Part shown: piece by piece, positions 4,188 through 12,252 of the stretch | How the letters are laid out: the number at the start of each line of letters is the position of its first letter | Numbering within the stretch: the stretch's first letter is position 1 | Source of the DNA: an uncultured Ruminococcus sp. | Lineage (GTDB): Bacteria > Bacillota > Clostridia > Oscillospirales > Ruminococcaceae | Reading direction: 5' to 3' | Length of the DNA: 17,582 nucleotides | Assembly (NCBI GenBank): GCA_902464115.1 | Contig: CABQIF010000037.1 | Span: 1 to 17,582, forward strand | Position numbers and translations under genes: made by a program | Notes under the pieces: model-generated | What the model saw: the letters and a program-made list of their open reading frames with translations, nothing else | Told to the model about the DNA's origin: nothing | Databases searched by the model: none

Positions 4188-6590
4188 ATGCGTTTTTCCA
4201 TCCGAAAATCCATATCCAGCCGCAGCCTGTTCCACAATTATCTATTTGCATTTCTGCTGGGATTTGGTGCGTTGCTGATTGTCTATTTACCAGCAATGTG
4301 TCTGGAACATGGCTATTTTCTCTATTATGGGGACTACAATTCCCAGCAGCTGCCGTTCTATTCGCTCGCAAACGATGCGGTTCGCAGCGGTAGTTTTGGC
4401 TGGAACTGGTACACCGATTTGGGTGCAAACTTCATTGGGTCATATGCCTTCTACCTTTTGGGCAGCCCGTTCTTCTGGATTACCACGATTCTGCCTCGCA
4501 GCTGGGTGCTCTATGCTCTGCCAGTATTGCTCTCTGTGAAGCATGGGATCGCTGCCATGACCGCCTACGCTTATATTCAGCGGTTTGTCCGCAGCCGAAA
4601 CGCTGCCCTCATTGGCGGACTGCTGTATGCGTTTTCGGGATTTCAGCTGTTTAACCTCTTTTTCAACCACTTTCAGGATGTTACCGCCTTCTTTCCGCTG
4701 ATGCTGATTGCCATGGAAGAATCCATCAACCAGAACCGAAAAGGCGTATTTGCTCTTGCAGTCGCACTCATGGGCTGTATCAATTACTTTTTCTTCACGG
4801 GGCAAGCTGTCTTTCTGGTTTTGTATTTCATTGTGCGGTGTTTCTCCAAGGATTTTCACGCAACCCCGAAAAAGTTTTTCCGGTTGGCACTCGAAGCCAT
4901 CATTGGCGTATTACTCGCCTGCTTCCTGCTTCTGCCGTCTGCCCTTGCGATTCTGGCAAATAACCGCATTACCTCCCGTCTATATGGCATGGATATGCTC
5001 GCCTACAACGACCGTACTCGTATCTGGAGAATCATTGAAAGCTTTTTCCTGATTCCAGACGTTCCGGCTCGCCCGAACTTATTCTCCAGCAACGATGCAA
5101 AATGGGCATCCATTGGTGGCTATTTACCGCTATTCTCCATGGTTGGGGTGCTCTCGTTCTGCAAATACAAGGATGGTCACTGGGCAAAGCGGCTTGTTCT
5201 GCTCTGTACTGTCTGTGCTTTTGTTCCGATTCTGAACAGCTGCTTCTATGCGTTGAACGGATCTTATTATGCAAGATGGTTCTATATGCCCATCTGTATC
5301 ATGGCACTGATGACCGCATACGTTCTGGACAATACCACAATTTCTGCAAAGTATGGTTTGGGCATTTCTGCTCTGATGATGGCAATTTTCGGCGTGATTT
5401 CCATTCTACCAACAAAGAGCAGCGACAAAGTAACGTGGGGAAAGTTTGCCGAATATCCGCTGCATTTCTATCTGGTCTTGGGTGTCTGCGTGCTTTCTCT
5501 GGCGGCAACTGCTTTTCTGTTTCATCGCCGGCGTGCCGGAAAACCCATCCTTGCAATGGCACTGCCGATGACCGTAGCAGCCTGCGTTTTCTGCACAATG
5601 ACGGTTGTTTATTTCGGAGCATACACGCCACAGCGAGCAGAAGAATATATTGACAAAGCCATCGACAAAGAGGGCGATGTTAAAATTGCCGTTTCCGAGG
5701 ATGATTTTTTCCGGATCGACATCTCCAAAGATCGGGATAATTACCCGATGTTCTGGGGACTGCCCTGTATGCGGGCTTTCCACAGCGTTGTTCCGGCATC
5801 CATCATGGAATTTTATCCGGAAATCGGCGTAACCAGAGATGTTGCCTCTCGTCCAGAACTCTCCTGCAAGGCAATCCGCTATCTATTCTCTGTCCGGTAT
5901 TATTTCGATGAAGTTACACCGGACTCCTTAGAACCAGAGGGCATCGACCTGCCGGGCTTCTCCTACTATGACACCCAAAATGGATTTCACATCTACAAAA
6001 ACGACTACGCTTTGCCGATGGGCTTTACATTTGACACCTATGTCAGCCGTTCCCAGTGGGAAACTTATTCTGAGTCTGACCGCTGCAATTTATTATTACG
6101 AGCACTGGTGTTGGAAGATGATGCAGTAGAAACGTATCAAAAGGATATGCAGAAGCTGCCGGATGCCGTTCACCAGATGTCCGATGAAGATTTACTGGCA
6201 GAGTGCACCGAACGAGCAAAAACTGCCTGTGACTCGTTCACCTATAACAGCAAGGGCTTCCATGCAACCATCTCCACAGACCATGCAAACCTCGTCTTTT
6301 TCAGCGTGCCATGGGATGAAGGCTGGTCGGCAGAAGTCAACGGCAAACCAGTTTCTATTGAAAAGGCAGATGTCGGCTTTATGGCTGTGCCGGTTACTGC
6401 TGGCGACAGCGAAATTACATTCACCTATCACACCCCCGGATTAAAAACCGGTGCACTGCTCTCTCTGGGCGGTCTGGTTTTATTTGCCGGATACCTCACA
6501 GTTGCTGGCATCTGGAACAAGCGACATCCAAGTCCAAAGGCAGAATCCGTCTGCTGCATGGATTATTCCGCCGAAGAAACGGCAAACTAA
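4188..6590 (+). CDS. yfhO: YfhO family multi-pass membrane protein (GT-C-like)
   Basis: The 800-aa protein has the YfhO layout. It has an N-terminal cytoplasmic tail, a first membrane segment (about 18-36), and an extracellular loop with acidic D49 (YYGDYNSQQLPFY) as in GT-C glycosyltransferases. Next come the FGWNWYTDLGANFIGSYAFY segment, many hydrophobic spans, and the family-typical GGLLYAFSGF...NLFFNHFQD (143-164). A large extracytoplasmic domain (about 480-750) is followed by a last span (about 755-776) and a polar tail. In Bacillus, YfhO works with a polyprenyl-phosphate glycosyltransferase (CsbB) to add sugar to lipoteichoic acid. No such partner is next to it here, so the acceptor is unknown. 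The ATG at 4188 has a strong GGAGG site. Confidence 0.88.
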   Translation: MRFSIRKSISSRSLFHNYLFAFLLGFGALLIVYLPAMCLEHGYFLYYGDYNSQQLPFYSLANDAVRSGSFGWNWYTDLGANFIGSYAFYLLGSPFFWITTILPRSWVLYALPVLLSVKHGIAAMTAYAYIQRFVRSRNAALIGGLLYAFSGFQLFNLFFNHFQDVTAFFPLMLIAMEESINQNRKGVFALAVALMGCINYFFFTGQAVFLVLYFIVRCFSKDFHATPKKFFRLALEAIIGVLLACFLLLPSALAILANNRITSRLYGMDMLAYNDRTRIWRIIESFFLIPDVPARPNLFSSNDAKWASIGGYLPLFSMVGVLSFCKYKDGHWAKRLVLLCTVCAFVPILNSCFYALNGSYYARWFYMPICIMALMTAYVLDNTTISAKYGLGISALMMAIFGVISILPTKSSDKVTWGKFAEYPLHFYLVLGVCVLSLAATAFLFHRRRAGKPILAMALPMTVAACVFCTMTVVYFGAYTPQRAEEYIDKAIDKEGDVKIAVSEDDFFRIDISKDRDNYPMFWGLPCMRAFHSVVPASIMEFYPEIGVTRDVASRPELSCKAIRYLFSVRYYFDEVTPDSLEPEGIDLPGFSYYDTQNGFHIYKNDYALPMGFTFDTYVSRSQWETYSESDRCNLLLRALVLEDDAVETYQKDMQKLPDAVHQMSDEDLLAECTERAKTACDSFTYNSKGFHATISTDHANLVFFSVPWDEGWSAEVNGKPVSIEKADVGFMAVPVTAGDSEITFTYHTPGLKTGALLSLGGLVLFAGYLTVAGIWNKRHPSPKAESVCCMDYSAEETAN

Positions 6591-6613
6591 TTGCATAGAA
6601 AGGAAGATGACAC

Positions 6614-7165
6614 ATGCATTTGAATGAAATCACAAAAAGCAGTGATTTGGTTTATCAGGCAAAAATTTTCCATGTCACCAAAGACACTGCGGAACTGGAA
6701 GACGGAAAAATTGTACAACGGGATGTGGTACACCACAGCGGTGGTGTCTGCGTTGTTCCGCTGACGGAACGACAGACCGTTCTCATGGTACAGCAGTACC
6801 GCTATCCGTTCCACGAAGTCACCTTAGAAATCCCAGCCGGAAAACGAGAACCCGGTGAAGACCCGTTGGAATGCGGTCTGCGGGAACTGCGGGAAGAAGT
6901 CGGCAGAACCTGCAAAAAATATACCGAACTTGGCTACCTCTATCCAACCCCTGCCTATGATACCGAAGTCATTCATATGTATCTGGCAGAAGACCTCTCC
7001 GCTCCGATGCAGCAGGATTTAGACGCTGGCGAATTTCTGGATGTTCTGGAACTGCCGCTGGAAGAAGTTGTTACCATGATTATGGATGGAAAAATTGCGG
7101 ATGCAAAAACACAGCTTGCCATTCTCAAGACTTGGGCACTGCTCCAGATTCAGGGTAAAAAATAA
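6614..7165 (+). CDS. nudF: Nudix hydrolase, ADP-ribose pyrophosphatase type
   Basis: The 183-aa cytoplasmic enzyme probably splits ADP-ribose or a related nucleoside-diphosphate sugar to AMP and a sugar phosphate. The complete Nudix box GX5EX7REUXEEXG is present: G76, E82, R90-E91-L92, E94-E95, G97. Family context also fits: VQQYRYP before the box, a Pro-rich stretch after it (YLYPTPAYDTEV), and the C-terminal KIADAKTQLAIL common to ADP-ribose pyrophosphatases. Substrate choice is inferred from this resemblance. The ATG at 6614 follows AAAGGAAG. The gene starts 23 bp after the yfhO stop, so it is probably co-transcribed, and it converges with spoVG. Confidence 0.92.
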   Translation: MHLNEITKSSDLVYQAKIFHVTKDTAELEDGKIVQRDVVHHSGGVCVVPLTERQTVLMVQQYRYPFHEVTLEIPAGKREPGEDPLECGLRELREEVGRTCKKYTELGYLYPTPAYDTEVIHMYLAEDLSAPMQQDLDAGEFLDVLELPLEEVVTMIMDGKIADAKTQLAILKTWALLQIQGKK

Positions 7166-7196
7166 GGACAGCCTGCCAGTTCTTTGCAGGTTGTCC
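7155..7196 (-). terminator. intrinsic terminator of spoVG
   Basis: On the minus strand an 11-bp stem (arms 7196-7186 and 7176-7166, one G-U pair) is followed by TTATTTTTTACC. The plus strand has only A-rich sequence after the hairpin, so it serves spoVG and not the Nudix gene. The U-tract overlaps the last codons of the Nudix gene. Confidence 0.8.
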
Positions 7197-7239
7197 CAAA
7201 ATCAAAAATCAGGAAAAAGAATAAAAATATGGTTTCCCA

Positions 7240-7542
7240 TTAAACATGCTGTGCATGTTGTGCAGCCTCTGTTTCCGCTTCCATCAGTGCCAGGTGCTGT
7301 TGGTAGGTTTCCATAATTTCTGCTTCCAGCTTCTTTCGAGCAGCGGCAGAAATCGGATGGACGATATCTCGGAAGACACCATTTTCATCCTTCCGGCTCG
7401 GCATTGCCACAAACAACCGTTCGTCACCCTGTACAATCTTGATGTCATGTACCGCAAGCATATTGTCCAGTGTAATCGAAACAACTGCACGCAACCGTCC
7501 TTCGGTGATGATTCTTCTGATTTTGATATCTGTAATTTCCAT
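7240..7542 (-). CDS. spoVG: septation regulator SpoVG
   Basis: SpoVG is a small conserved nucleic-acid-binding regulator that affects asymmetric septation at sporulation in Bacillus and capsule and virulence genes in other Firmicutes. The 100-aa product matches the family along its length: MEITDIKIRRI, RLRAVVSITLDNMLAVHDIK, then FVAMPSRKDENGVFRDIVHP and the helix ISAAARKKLEAEI. The last 20 or so residues (Ala/Glu/Gln/His-rich) are variable in the family. The ATG at 7542 has a strong GGAGG site. It is transcribed alone from the promoter at 7710-7738, divergent from murC, and ends at the hairpin 7166-7196. In B. subtilis the gene follows yabJ; that neighbour is absent here. Confidence 0.97.
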   Translation of the reverse strand: MEITDIKIRRIITEGRLRAVVSITLDNMLAVHDIKIVQGDERLFVAMPSRKDENGVFRDIVHPISAAARKKLEAEIMETYQQHLALMEAETEAAQHAQHV

Positions 7543-7709
7543 AAGATGACCTCCTCTAAGACAGCGTAACCAGACTTGCAGCTGTGGCTACGAATACCTG
7601 ATGCTTCTTTCCCGCATCCGCAGCTTTTGGATGGAGTCAGAATCATCAGACAGACGTTACACATATTCCATCCTGTCACAAATTTGCAACTGGTTGGAAT
7701 ATGGGTAAT

Positions 7710-7738
7710 AGTATACACGAATCAAATGAAGTTTACAA
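7710..7738 (-). promoter_or_regulatory. promoter of spoVG
   Basis: On the minus strand TTGTAA (7738-7733), a 17-bp spacer and TATACT (7715-7710) fit a sigma-A promoter. The leader would be about 160 nt. I looked for a sigma-H promoter, as spoVG has in Bacillus, and found no convincing match. The box lies 44 bases from the murC start, so the two genes share control space. Confidence 0.7.
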
Positions 7739-7758
7739 GAAAGAAAAGAGTGATTTTT

Positions 7759-9204
7759 TTGAACAAAGAAATATTAAATTGTAAAAAGCATATTCATTTT
7801 ATCGGAATTGGCGGCTCTGGAATGTATCCGCTGGTGCAAATTCTGCACACAAAAGGCTATTATATCACCGGTTCTGACAACAACGAATCGGAAACCCTGC
7901 AAGCCGTTCGGGATATGGGCATTCCGGTTATGATGGGACAGCGTGCTGAAAATATCGAAGGAGCTGACCTGATCGTTTACACCGCTGCCATTATGGCAGA
8001 TAATCCGGAACTGATCGCTGCAAAAGAAGCTGCGAAACACGGTGTTGACCTGGTGGAACGGAGCGAACTGCTCGGACTCGTAACCAGCTGGTATGACAAC
8101 GCCATCTGCATTGCCGGCACACATGGCAAAACAACTACCACTTCCATGACAACACAAATTCTCTTCGATGCCGGAGCAGACCCATCCGCTGTCATTGGCG
8201 GAAAGCTTGCCTGCATTCACGGCAGCGGCCGCTGCGGAAACAGTGACATCATGACTTGTGAAGCCTGTGAATTTGTGGACACTTTCCTGAAACTGTATCC
8301 AGATATTGCTGTCCTGCTGAACATTGACGCTGACCATCTGGATTATTTTGGAACAGTCGAAAACATCATTCGTTCTTTCCACAAGTTTGCAGAAAACACC
8401 TCTAAAGTGGTCATTTACAATGGCGACGATGAAAAGACCTGCAAGGCAGTAGAAGGCATTACTGGAAAAGAGCTGATTACGTTCGGCGAAAAGGAAGGCA
8501 ATGACTACGTTGCAACCAACATTGTCCATGTTTCCGGTCTGGAAACACACTTTGATGTCCTGTACCACGGCGAATTGCTCGGAACCGTTGTCCTGCACAT
8601 CGCTGGCGTACACAATGTTTTGAACGCTCTCGCAGCAATTGCAGCCGTTCGCTATGTTGGTATCTCCTTTGAAGATGCAGTAAAAGGTCTTGGCAATTTC
8701 CACGGTGCTGGCAGACGATTCGATAAAAAGGGCGAAGCCTGCGGTGTTACGGTTGTAGACGACTATGGTCACCACCCGACAGAATTGACCGTTACCTTAC
8801 AGGCAGCCATGGAAATGCCATTCCATGCCGTTTGGGCAGTTTTCCAGCCGTTCACCTACTCCCGTACAGCTGTGCTGCTCGATGACTTTGCAAAAGCCCT
8901 CTCCATTCCGACCCATGTTGTTTTAACCGATATTATGGGCTCTCGGGAAAAGAACACTTATCACATCTTTACCCGTCAGCTTGGCGAAAAAATTCCGGGG
9001 GCTGTTTGGTTTCCACAGGATGAAACCGACCCAGAATCCAACGATGAACGCAAATACAAAAACTTTGCCGATGTCTGCCAGTATGTCTGCGACCATGTTG
9101 AACTGGGTGATTTGGTCATCACCATGGGCTGTGGCGACATCAACAAAGTCAACAAGATGATTCTGGAAGAATTGCAGCGGAGAGAACAGGCTGCCAGCAA
9201 ATAA
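7759..9204 (+). CDS. murC: UDP-N-acetylmuramate--L-alanine ligase
   Basis: MurC is the cytoplasmic ATP-dependent ligase that adds L-Ala to UDP-MurNAc, the first step of the peptidoglycan stem peptide. The 481-aa product shows the N-terminal UDP-binding loop (HFIGIGGSGM, 13-22) and the ATP loop GTHGKTT (120-126). It also shows the central E-x-x-E-F and LLNIDADHLDYFG segment, HxxNxxAA in HNVLNALAAIAA, the GAGRRFDKKG stretch, and the C-terminal DDYGHHPTE motif. I chose the TTG at 7759, where homology begins (NKEILN...); AAGAG lies 8 bases upstream. The reading frame stays open further upstream, with an ATG at 7726 that has no ribosome binding site and would overlap the spoVG promoter. GTG at 7750 is another option. 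Confidence 0.95.
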   Translation: MNKEILNCKKHIHFIGIGGSGMYPLVQILHTKGYYITGSDNNESETLQAVRDMGIPVMMGQRAENIEGADLIVYTAAIMADNPELIAAKEAAKHGVDLVERSELLGLVTSWYDNAICIAGTHGKTTTTSMTTQILFDAGADPSAVIGGKLACIHGSGRCGNSDIMTCEACEFVDTFLKLYPDIAVLLNIDADHLDYFGTVENIIRSFHKFAENTSKVVIYNGDDEKTCKAVEGITGKELITFGEKEGNDYVATNIVHVSGLETHFDVLYHGELLGTVVLHIAGVHNVLNALAAIAAVRYVGISFEDAVKGLGNFHGAGRRFDKKGEACGVTVVDDYGHHPTELTVTLQAAMEMPFHAVWAVFQPFTYSRTAVLLDDFAKALSIPTHVVLTDIMGSREKNTYHIFTRQLGEKIPGAVWFPQDETDPESNDERKYKNFADVCQYVCDHVELGDLVITMGCGDINKVNKMILEELQRREQAASK

Positions 9205-9277
9205 GAATTGCCCCTGCATTTCAAATAGATTTCCACATTTTTTCACAAAAAATCTTTTCTTTCCCCGAAAAAAGCAT

Positions 9278-9283
9278 TATAAT
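9278..9283 (+). promoter_or_regulatory. -10 element of a probable zapA promoter
   Basis: A perfect TATAAT lies 60 bases before the zapA ATG. The -35 region (around 9255-9262) is T-rich but poor, so the promoter is only moderately supported. There is no clear terminator for murC between 9205 and this box, so zapA may also receive read-through transcription. Confidence 0.5.
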
Positions 9284-9342
9284 AAAAGTGGTATCTTCTA
9301 TTTGCAGCTGGAATCAACAAACTGAAAGGAATCTTCCAAATT

Positions 9343-9708
9343 ATGACGAATAAAGTAAAAGTGGTAATCTGCGGAAAAGACTTCATGCTCCAAACCGCAG
9401 AATCTGCGAATTATGTCATCGGTCTTGCCCGTACACTGGAAAACCGTATTTCTGAGGTTTCCGGTTCAAACTCCAGTACTTCCCCGTTTGCAGCTGCCAT
9501 TATGGTGGCACTCTCCACACTGGATGACCTGAACAAGGCGACTCAGCGGTTGGACGCTCTGCGGGAACAGGCAAAAGAATATGTCGATGAAGCCGGAAAA
9601 AATCGACTCGCCTATGATAACGCCATCGCAGAAAATAAGCAGTTACTGGCAAGAATCGAAGCCCTTGAAAAGGAACTGCAAAATAATCGGCAGACGGCAA
9701 ACGCATGA
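9343..9708 (+). CDS. zapA: cell division protein ZapA
   Basis: ZapA binds FtsZ and promotes bundling and stability of the cytokinetic ring on the inner face of the membrane. The 121-aa product begins with the family's N-terminal domain (KVKVVICGKDFMLQTAESAN, then LARTLENRISEV). It continues with AAIMVALSTLDDLNKATQRL and then a long coiled coil to the C-terminus (about 66-117, KQLLARIEALEKELQNN). Length is at the upper end for the family. AAGGA is 12 bases before the ATG at 9343, a little far. The stop overlaps the start of the U32 gene by 4 nt (ATGA), so translation is probably coupled. Confidence 0.92.
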   Translation: MTNKVKVVICGKDFMLQTAESANYVIGLARTLENRISEVSGSNSSTSPFAAAIMVALSTLDDLNKATQRLDALREQAKEYVDEAGKNRLAYDNAIAENKQLLARIEALEKELQNNRQTANA

Positions 9709-11771
9709 ATCAGTCCCCTGAAATTTTAGCACCTGCCGGCAGCATAGAAGCGTTGACTGCTGCCGTGCACTGCGGTGCAGATGCGGTTTACATTGGTGCA
9801 ACGCTCTTTTCTGCCCGACAGAATGCCCATAACTTCGATGCTGCTGCACTTCGGGAAGCAGCTGATTTCTGCCACACCAACGGTGTGAAACTCTATTTAA
9901 CCGTCAATACCTTGGTATTTGATACCGAATGGGCAGCGTTGGACGAACTGCTTCAAACCGCTGCTGCGGTCGGGATCGATGCTTGCATTGTACAGGATTT
10001 GGGCGTTGCCGACTACATTCATCAGCGGATTCCGGAAATGCCGCTGCATGCCTCCACACAGATGACCATCTGTTCCCCATCTGGTGCAATCTGGGCAAAA
10101 GAACACGGATTTTCCCGTGTTGTTGTCGCCAGAGAAATGACTCGCTCTGAAATTCAGGCAGTCTGTGCAATTGGACTGGAAGTGGAGCAATTTGTCCATG
10201 GAGCACTCTGTATGTGTATTTCCGGACAGTGTTATCTCTCCGCTCTGATTGGTGCACGCAGTGCCAACCGTGGCTGCTGTGCACAAGCCTGTCGGCTGCC
10301 CTTTACCGCTGCAAAAAATCCGCAGGCAGCCGCACTCTCTCTGAAAGACCTCTGTCTGTTACCCCATTATCAGCAACTCTGTGCAGATGGCATTGCTTCT
10401 TTGAAAATTGAGGGCAGAATGAAACGGCCGGAATATGTAGCGGCAGCAGTTACCGCTCTCCGGCAACTGAAAGAGGGCAAACAGCCAGATTTACAGATGC
10501 TGCGTGCGGTATTCTCTCGCAGCGGATTCACAGACGGCTATTATACCGGACAGCGGAAACAAATGTTTGGCGTTCGGCAGAAAGAAGATGTGACTGCTGC
10601 CAACGCTGTTTTGCCGAAGCTGGCAGAATTGGCGAAAAAGCCAGCTATTCGCTTGCCACTTACGATGGCGGCAACGGTCATTCTAGAGCAGCCGGTTTCT
10701 CTGACTGTAACTTTACCAGATGGCACATCGGTAACTGTTCAAGATGCACCGCCGGAATTGGCGAAAAACAAGCCTTGCGATGCAGCATTTTTAGAGCGGC
10801 AGCTTGGAAAACTCGGAAACACTGCCTACCAGCTGGACAGTCTGACCGCAACCTGTGACGGAAAAGCAACCGTTTCTGCTGCAACTCTGAATGCACTCCG
10901 CAGAACGGCAATCGAACAGCTACAAGCCGCCCGAAAAGCTGCCAACACCCCGCAATATACACTGGCGGAAGTTCCGCTGCACCTACCAAAACAGCCCCAT
11001 TCTGCCCCCAAAAAGCCGAATTACTGGGTACAAGTGCAAACTATGGAACAGCTGCACACTGTGCAAAATAGCGACTTTCCCACTGACAAATTACTGCTGC
11101 CGTTGCACTTGGCGGAACAGCTTTCACAACCAATTCCAAACGCTATTCTGACGCTTCCGACTTTCGCACCGGATGAAACAACCCTCCGGAAACGGCTGCA
11201 AGCCTGTCAGGCTGCCGGTTGGAATGCCATTCTTTGTGATACCATCGCACATCTCGTACTGGGAAAGCAACTTGGCTTGGAACTGCACGGCGGAACGGGA
11301 TTGAATCTGACCAACCGCCACAGCGTGGATGTTATTCAACAGTATGGCGTATCCGACACCCTGCTCTCTGTGGAACTGACCATTCGTCAGGCTCTGTCCT
11401 GCTGCGACCGCCTGCCGGCTGGTATCTTCGCCTATGGACATCTTCCGGTGATGAAAACACGCCTCTGCCCAATTCGGGAAGAAGTTGGCTGCCGTTCCTG
11501 CAAGCATCAGCTCAAAGACCGCACCAACCGCACATTCCCTGTCTTTTGCACAGAGGGATACACCGTTATTTATAACGCTGTTCCAGTCTGGGTAGCAGAC
11601 CGTTTTCAACAGCTGCAAGGCTTTTCCACATTGCTGCTGTCGTTTTCCATTGAATCCCCGAAACAGATTCAGACGATTCTTGCGGATTATCAAGCACCCT
11701 GTGCATCTGCTCCGGCTGCTTATACCCGTGGGCTGCTCCTACGAGGACTCCCGTCCGCTGTCGGGAAATAA
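9705..11771 (+). CDS. U32 family protein (RlhA/TrhP-like, DUF3656-containing)
   Basis: Annotated 'peptidase U32', but members of this cysteine-containing type (E. coli RlhA, TrhP) act in 5-hydroxylation of rRNA or tRNA pyrimidines, so an RNA-modification role is the better inference. The 688-aa product starts EILAPAGSIEALTAAVHCGA (6-25) and carries the U32 signature EQFVHGALCMCISGQCYLS (161-179). It then has RGCCAQACR (189-197) and IEGRMKRPEYVA. C169, C176 and C191/C192/C196 are candidate Fe-S ligands. A middle beta-rich part (about 320-420) fits DUF3656. The C-terminus has a second Cys set, C588, C596, C599 and C615, with the LKDR motif between the last two. It overlaps zapA by 4 nt, and dut follows 35 bp later. 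Confidence 0.9.
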   Translation: MNQSPEILAPAGSIEALTAAVHCGADAVYIGATLFSARQNAHNFDAAALREAADFCHTNGVKLYLTVNTLVFDTEWAALDELLQTAAAVGIDACIVQDLGVADYIHQRIPEMPLHASTQMTICSPSGAIWAKEHGFSRVVVAREMTRSEIQAVCAIGLEVEQFVHGALCMCISGQCYLSALIGARSANRGCCAQACRLPFTAAKNPQAAALSLKDLCLLPHYQQLCADGIASLKIEGRMKRPEYVAAAVTALRQLKEGKQPDLQMLRAVFSRSGFTDGYYTGQRKQMFGVRQKEDVTAANAVLPKLAELAKKPAIRLPLTMAATVILEQPVSLTVTLPDGTSVTVQDAPPELAKNKPCDAAFLERQLGKLGNTAYQLDSLTATCDGKATVSAATLNALRRTAIEQLQAARKAANTPQYTLAEVPLHLPKQPHSAPKKPNYWVQVQTMEQLHTVQNSDFPTDKLLLPLHLAEQLSQPIPNAILTLPTFAPDETTLRKRLQACQAAGWNAILCDTIAHLVLGKQLGLELHGGTGLNLTNRHSVDVIQQYGVSDTLLSVELTIRQALSCCDRLPAGIFAYGHLPVMKTRLCPIREEVGCRSCKHQLKDRTNRTFPVFCTEGYTVIYNAVPVWVADRFQQLQGFSTLLLSFSIESPKQIQTILADYQAPCASAPAAYTRGLLLRGLPSAVGK

Positions 11772-11796
11772 TCCCCCATCCAAACACCAACACCAT

Positions 11797-11801
11797 GGAG
11801 G
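11797..11801 (+). promoter_or_regulatory. ribosome binding site that decides the dut start
   Basis: GGAGG overlaps the in-frame ATG at 11795 and lies 5 bases before the ATG at 11807. The upstream ATG has no site of its own, so the start at 11807 is preferred. Confidence 0.8.
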
Positions 11802-11806
11802 TTTTT

Positions 11807-12247
11807 ATGCAATTACAAATCCAACAGCTACGACCTTATGCAACCATTCCCACGCAGGCAACCGCCGGAAGTGCCGGATATGATTTATATGCAGCTCTTG
11901 AAGCCCCTGTTTCTATTCCAGTTGGGGAAATTGTTCGCATTCCCACTGGAATCGCAGCTGCTCCAGACCGCAAAGACGTTGCCCTGTTCATCATGGCACG
12001 CTCCGGACTGGCTTCTAAACATGGCATCAATCTGGCAAATGGCGTTGGGCTGGTCGACAGCGACTATCGGGGGGAACTGCTCGTTCCGCTGATGAATCTC
12101 GGCAAAGAACCCTTCTCCGTAGAACCCGGCATGCGAATTGCACAGTTGGTGGTATTACCTGTGCTCTTCCCGACCTGCACCGTTGTGGAACAGCTTCCAG
12201 AAACGGAACGAGGCACAAACGGATTCGGTTCTACTGGAGCTTTTTAA
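11807..12247 (+). CDS. dut: deoxyuridine 5'-triphosphate nucleotidohydrolase (dUTPase)
   Basis: This trimeric cytoplasmic enzyme hydrolyses dUTP to dUMP and pyrophosphate, keeping uracil out of DNA and supplying dUMP for dTMP synthesis. All five trimeric dUTPase motifs are present in the 146-aa product: AGSAGYDLYA (20-29), ARSGLA (64-69), GVGLVDSDYRGEL (79-91, with the catalytic Asp at the first D), GMRIAQLV (108-115), and the glycine-rich C-terminal arm RGTNGFGSTG (135-144). Length is typical. The start is set by the GGAGG at 11797-11801; an ATG four codons upstream lies on that site. The gene follows the U32 gene by 35 bp and is likely read from the zapA unit. Confidence 0.97.
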   Translation: MQLQIQQLRPYATIPTQATAGSAGYDLYAALEAPVSIPVGEIVRIPTGIAAAPDRKDVALFIMARSGLASKHGINLANGVGLVDSDYRGELLVPLMNLGKEPFSVEPGMRIAQLVVLPVLFPTCTVVEQLPETERGTNGFGSTGAF

Positions 12248-12252
12248 TGCAT

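Noticed and set aside
7543..7758. A sigma-H promoter for spoVG, as in Bacillus.
   Set aside because: No position has both a convincing AGGAxWW-type -35 and a GAATWW-type -10 at the right spacing; the sigma-A-like boxes at 7710-7738 are better.
7774..8775. A 333-codon open frame on the minus strand opposite murC.
   Set aside because: Antisense to a certain gene and without a ribosome binding site; murC codon use explains the open frame.
11795..11797. ATG at 11795 as the dut start.
   Set aside because: It overlaps the GGAGG site that serves the ATG at 11807, and has no site of its own.
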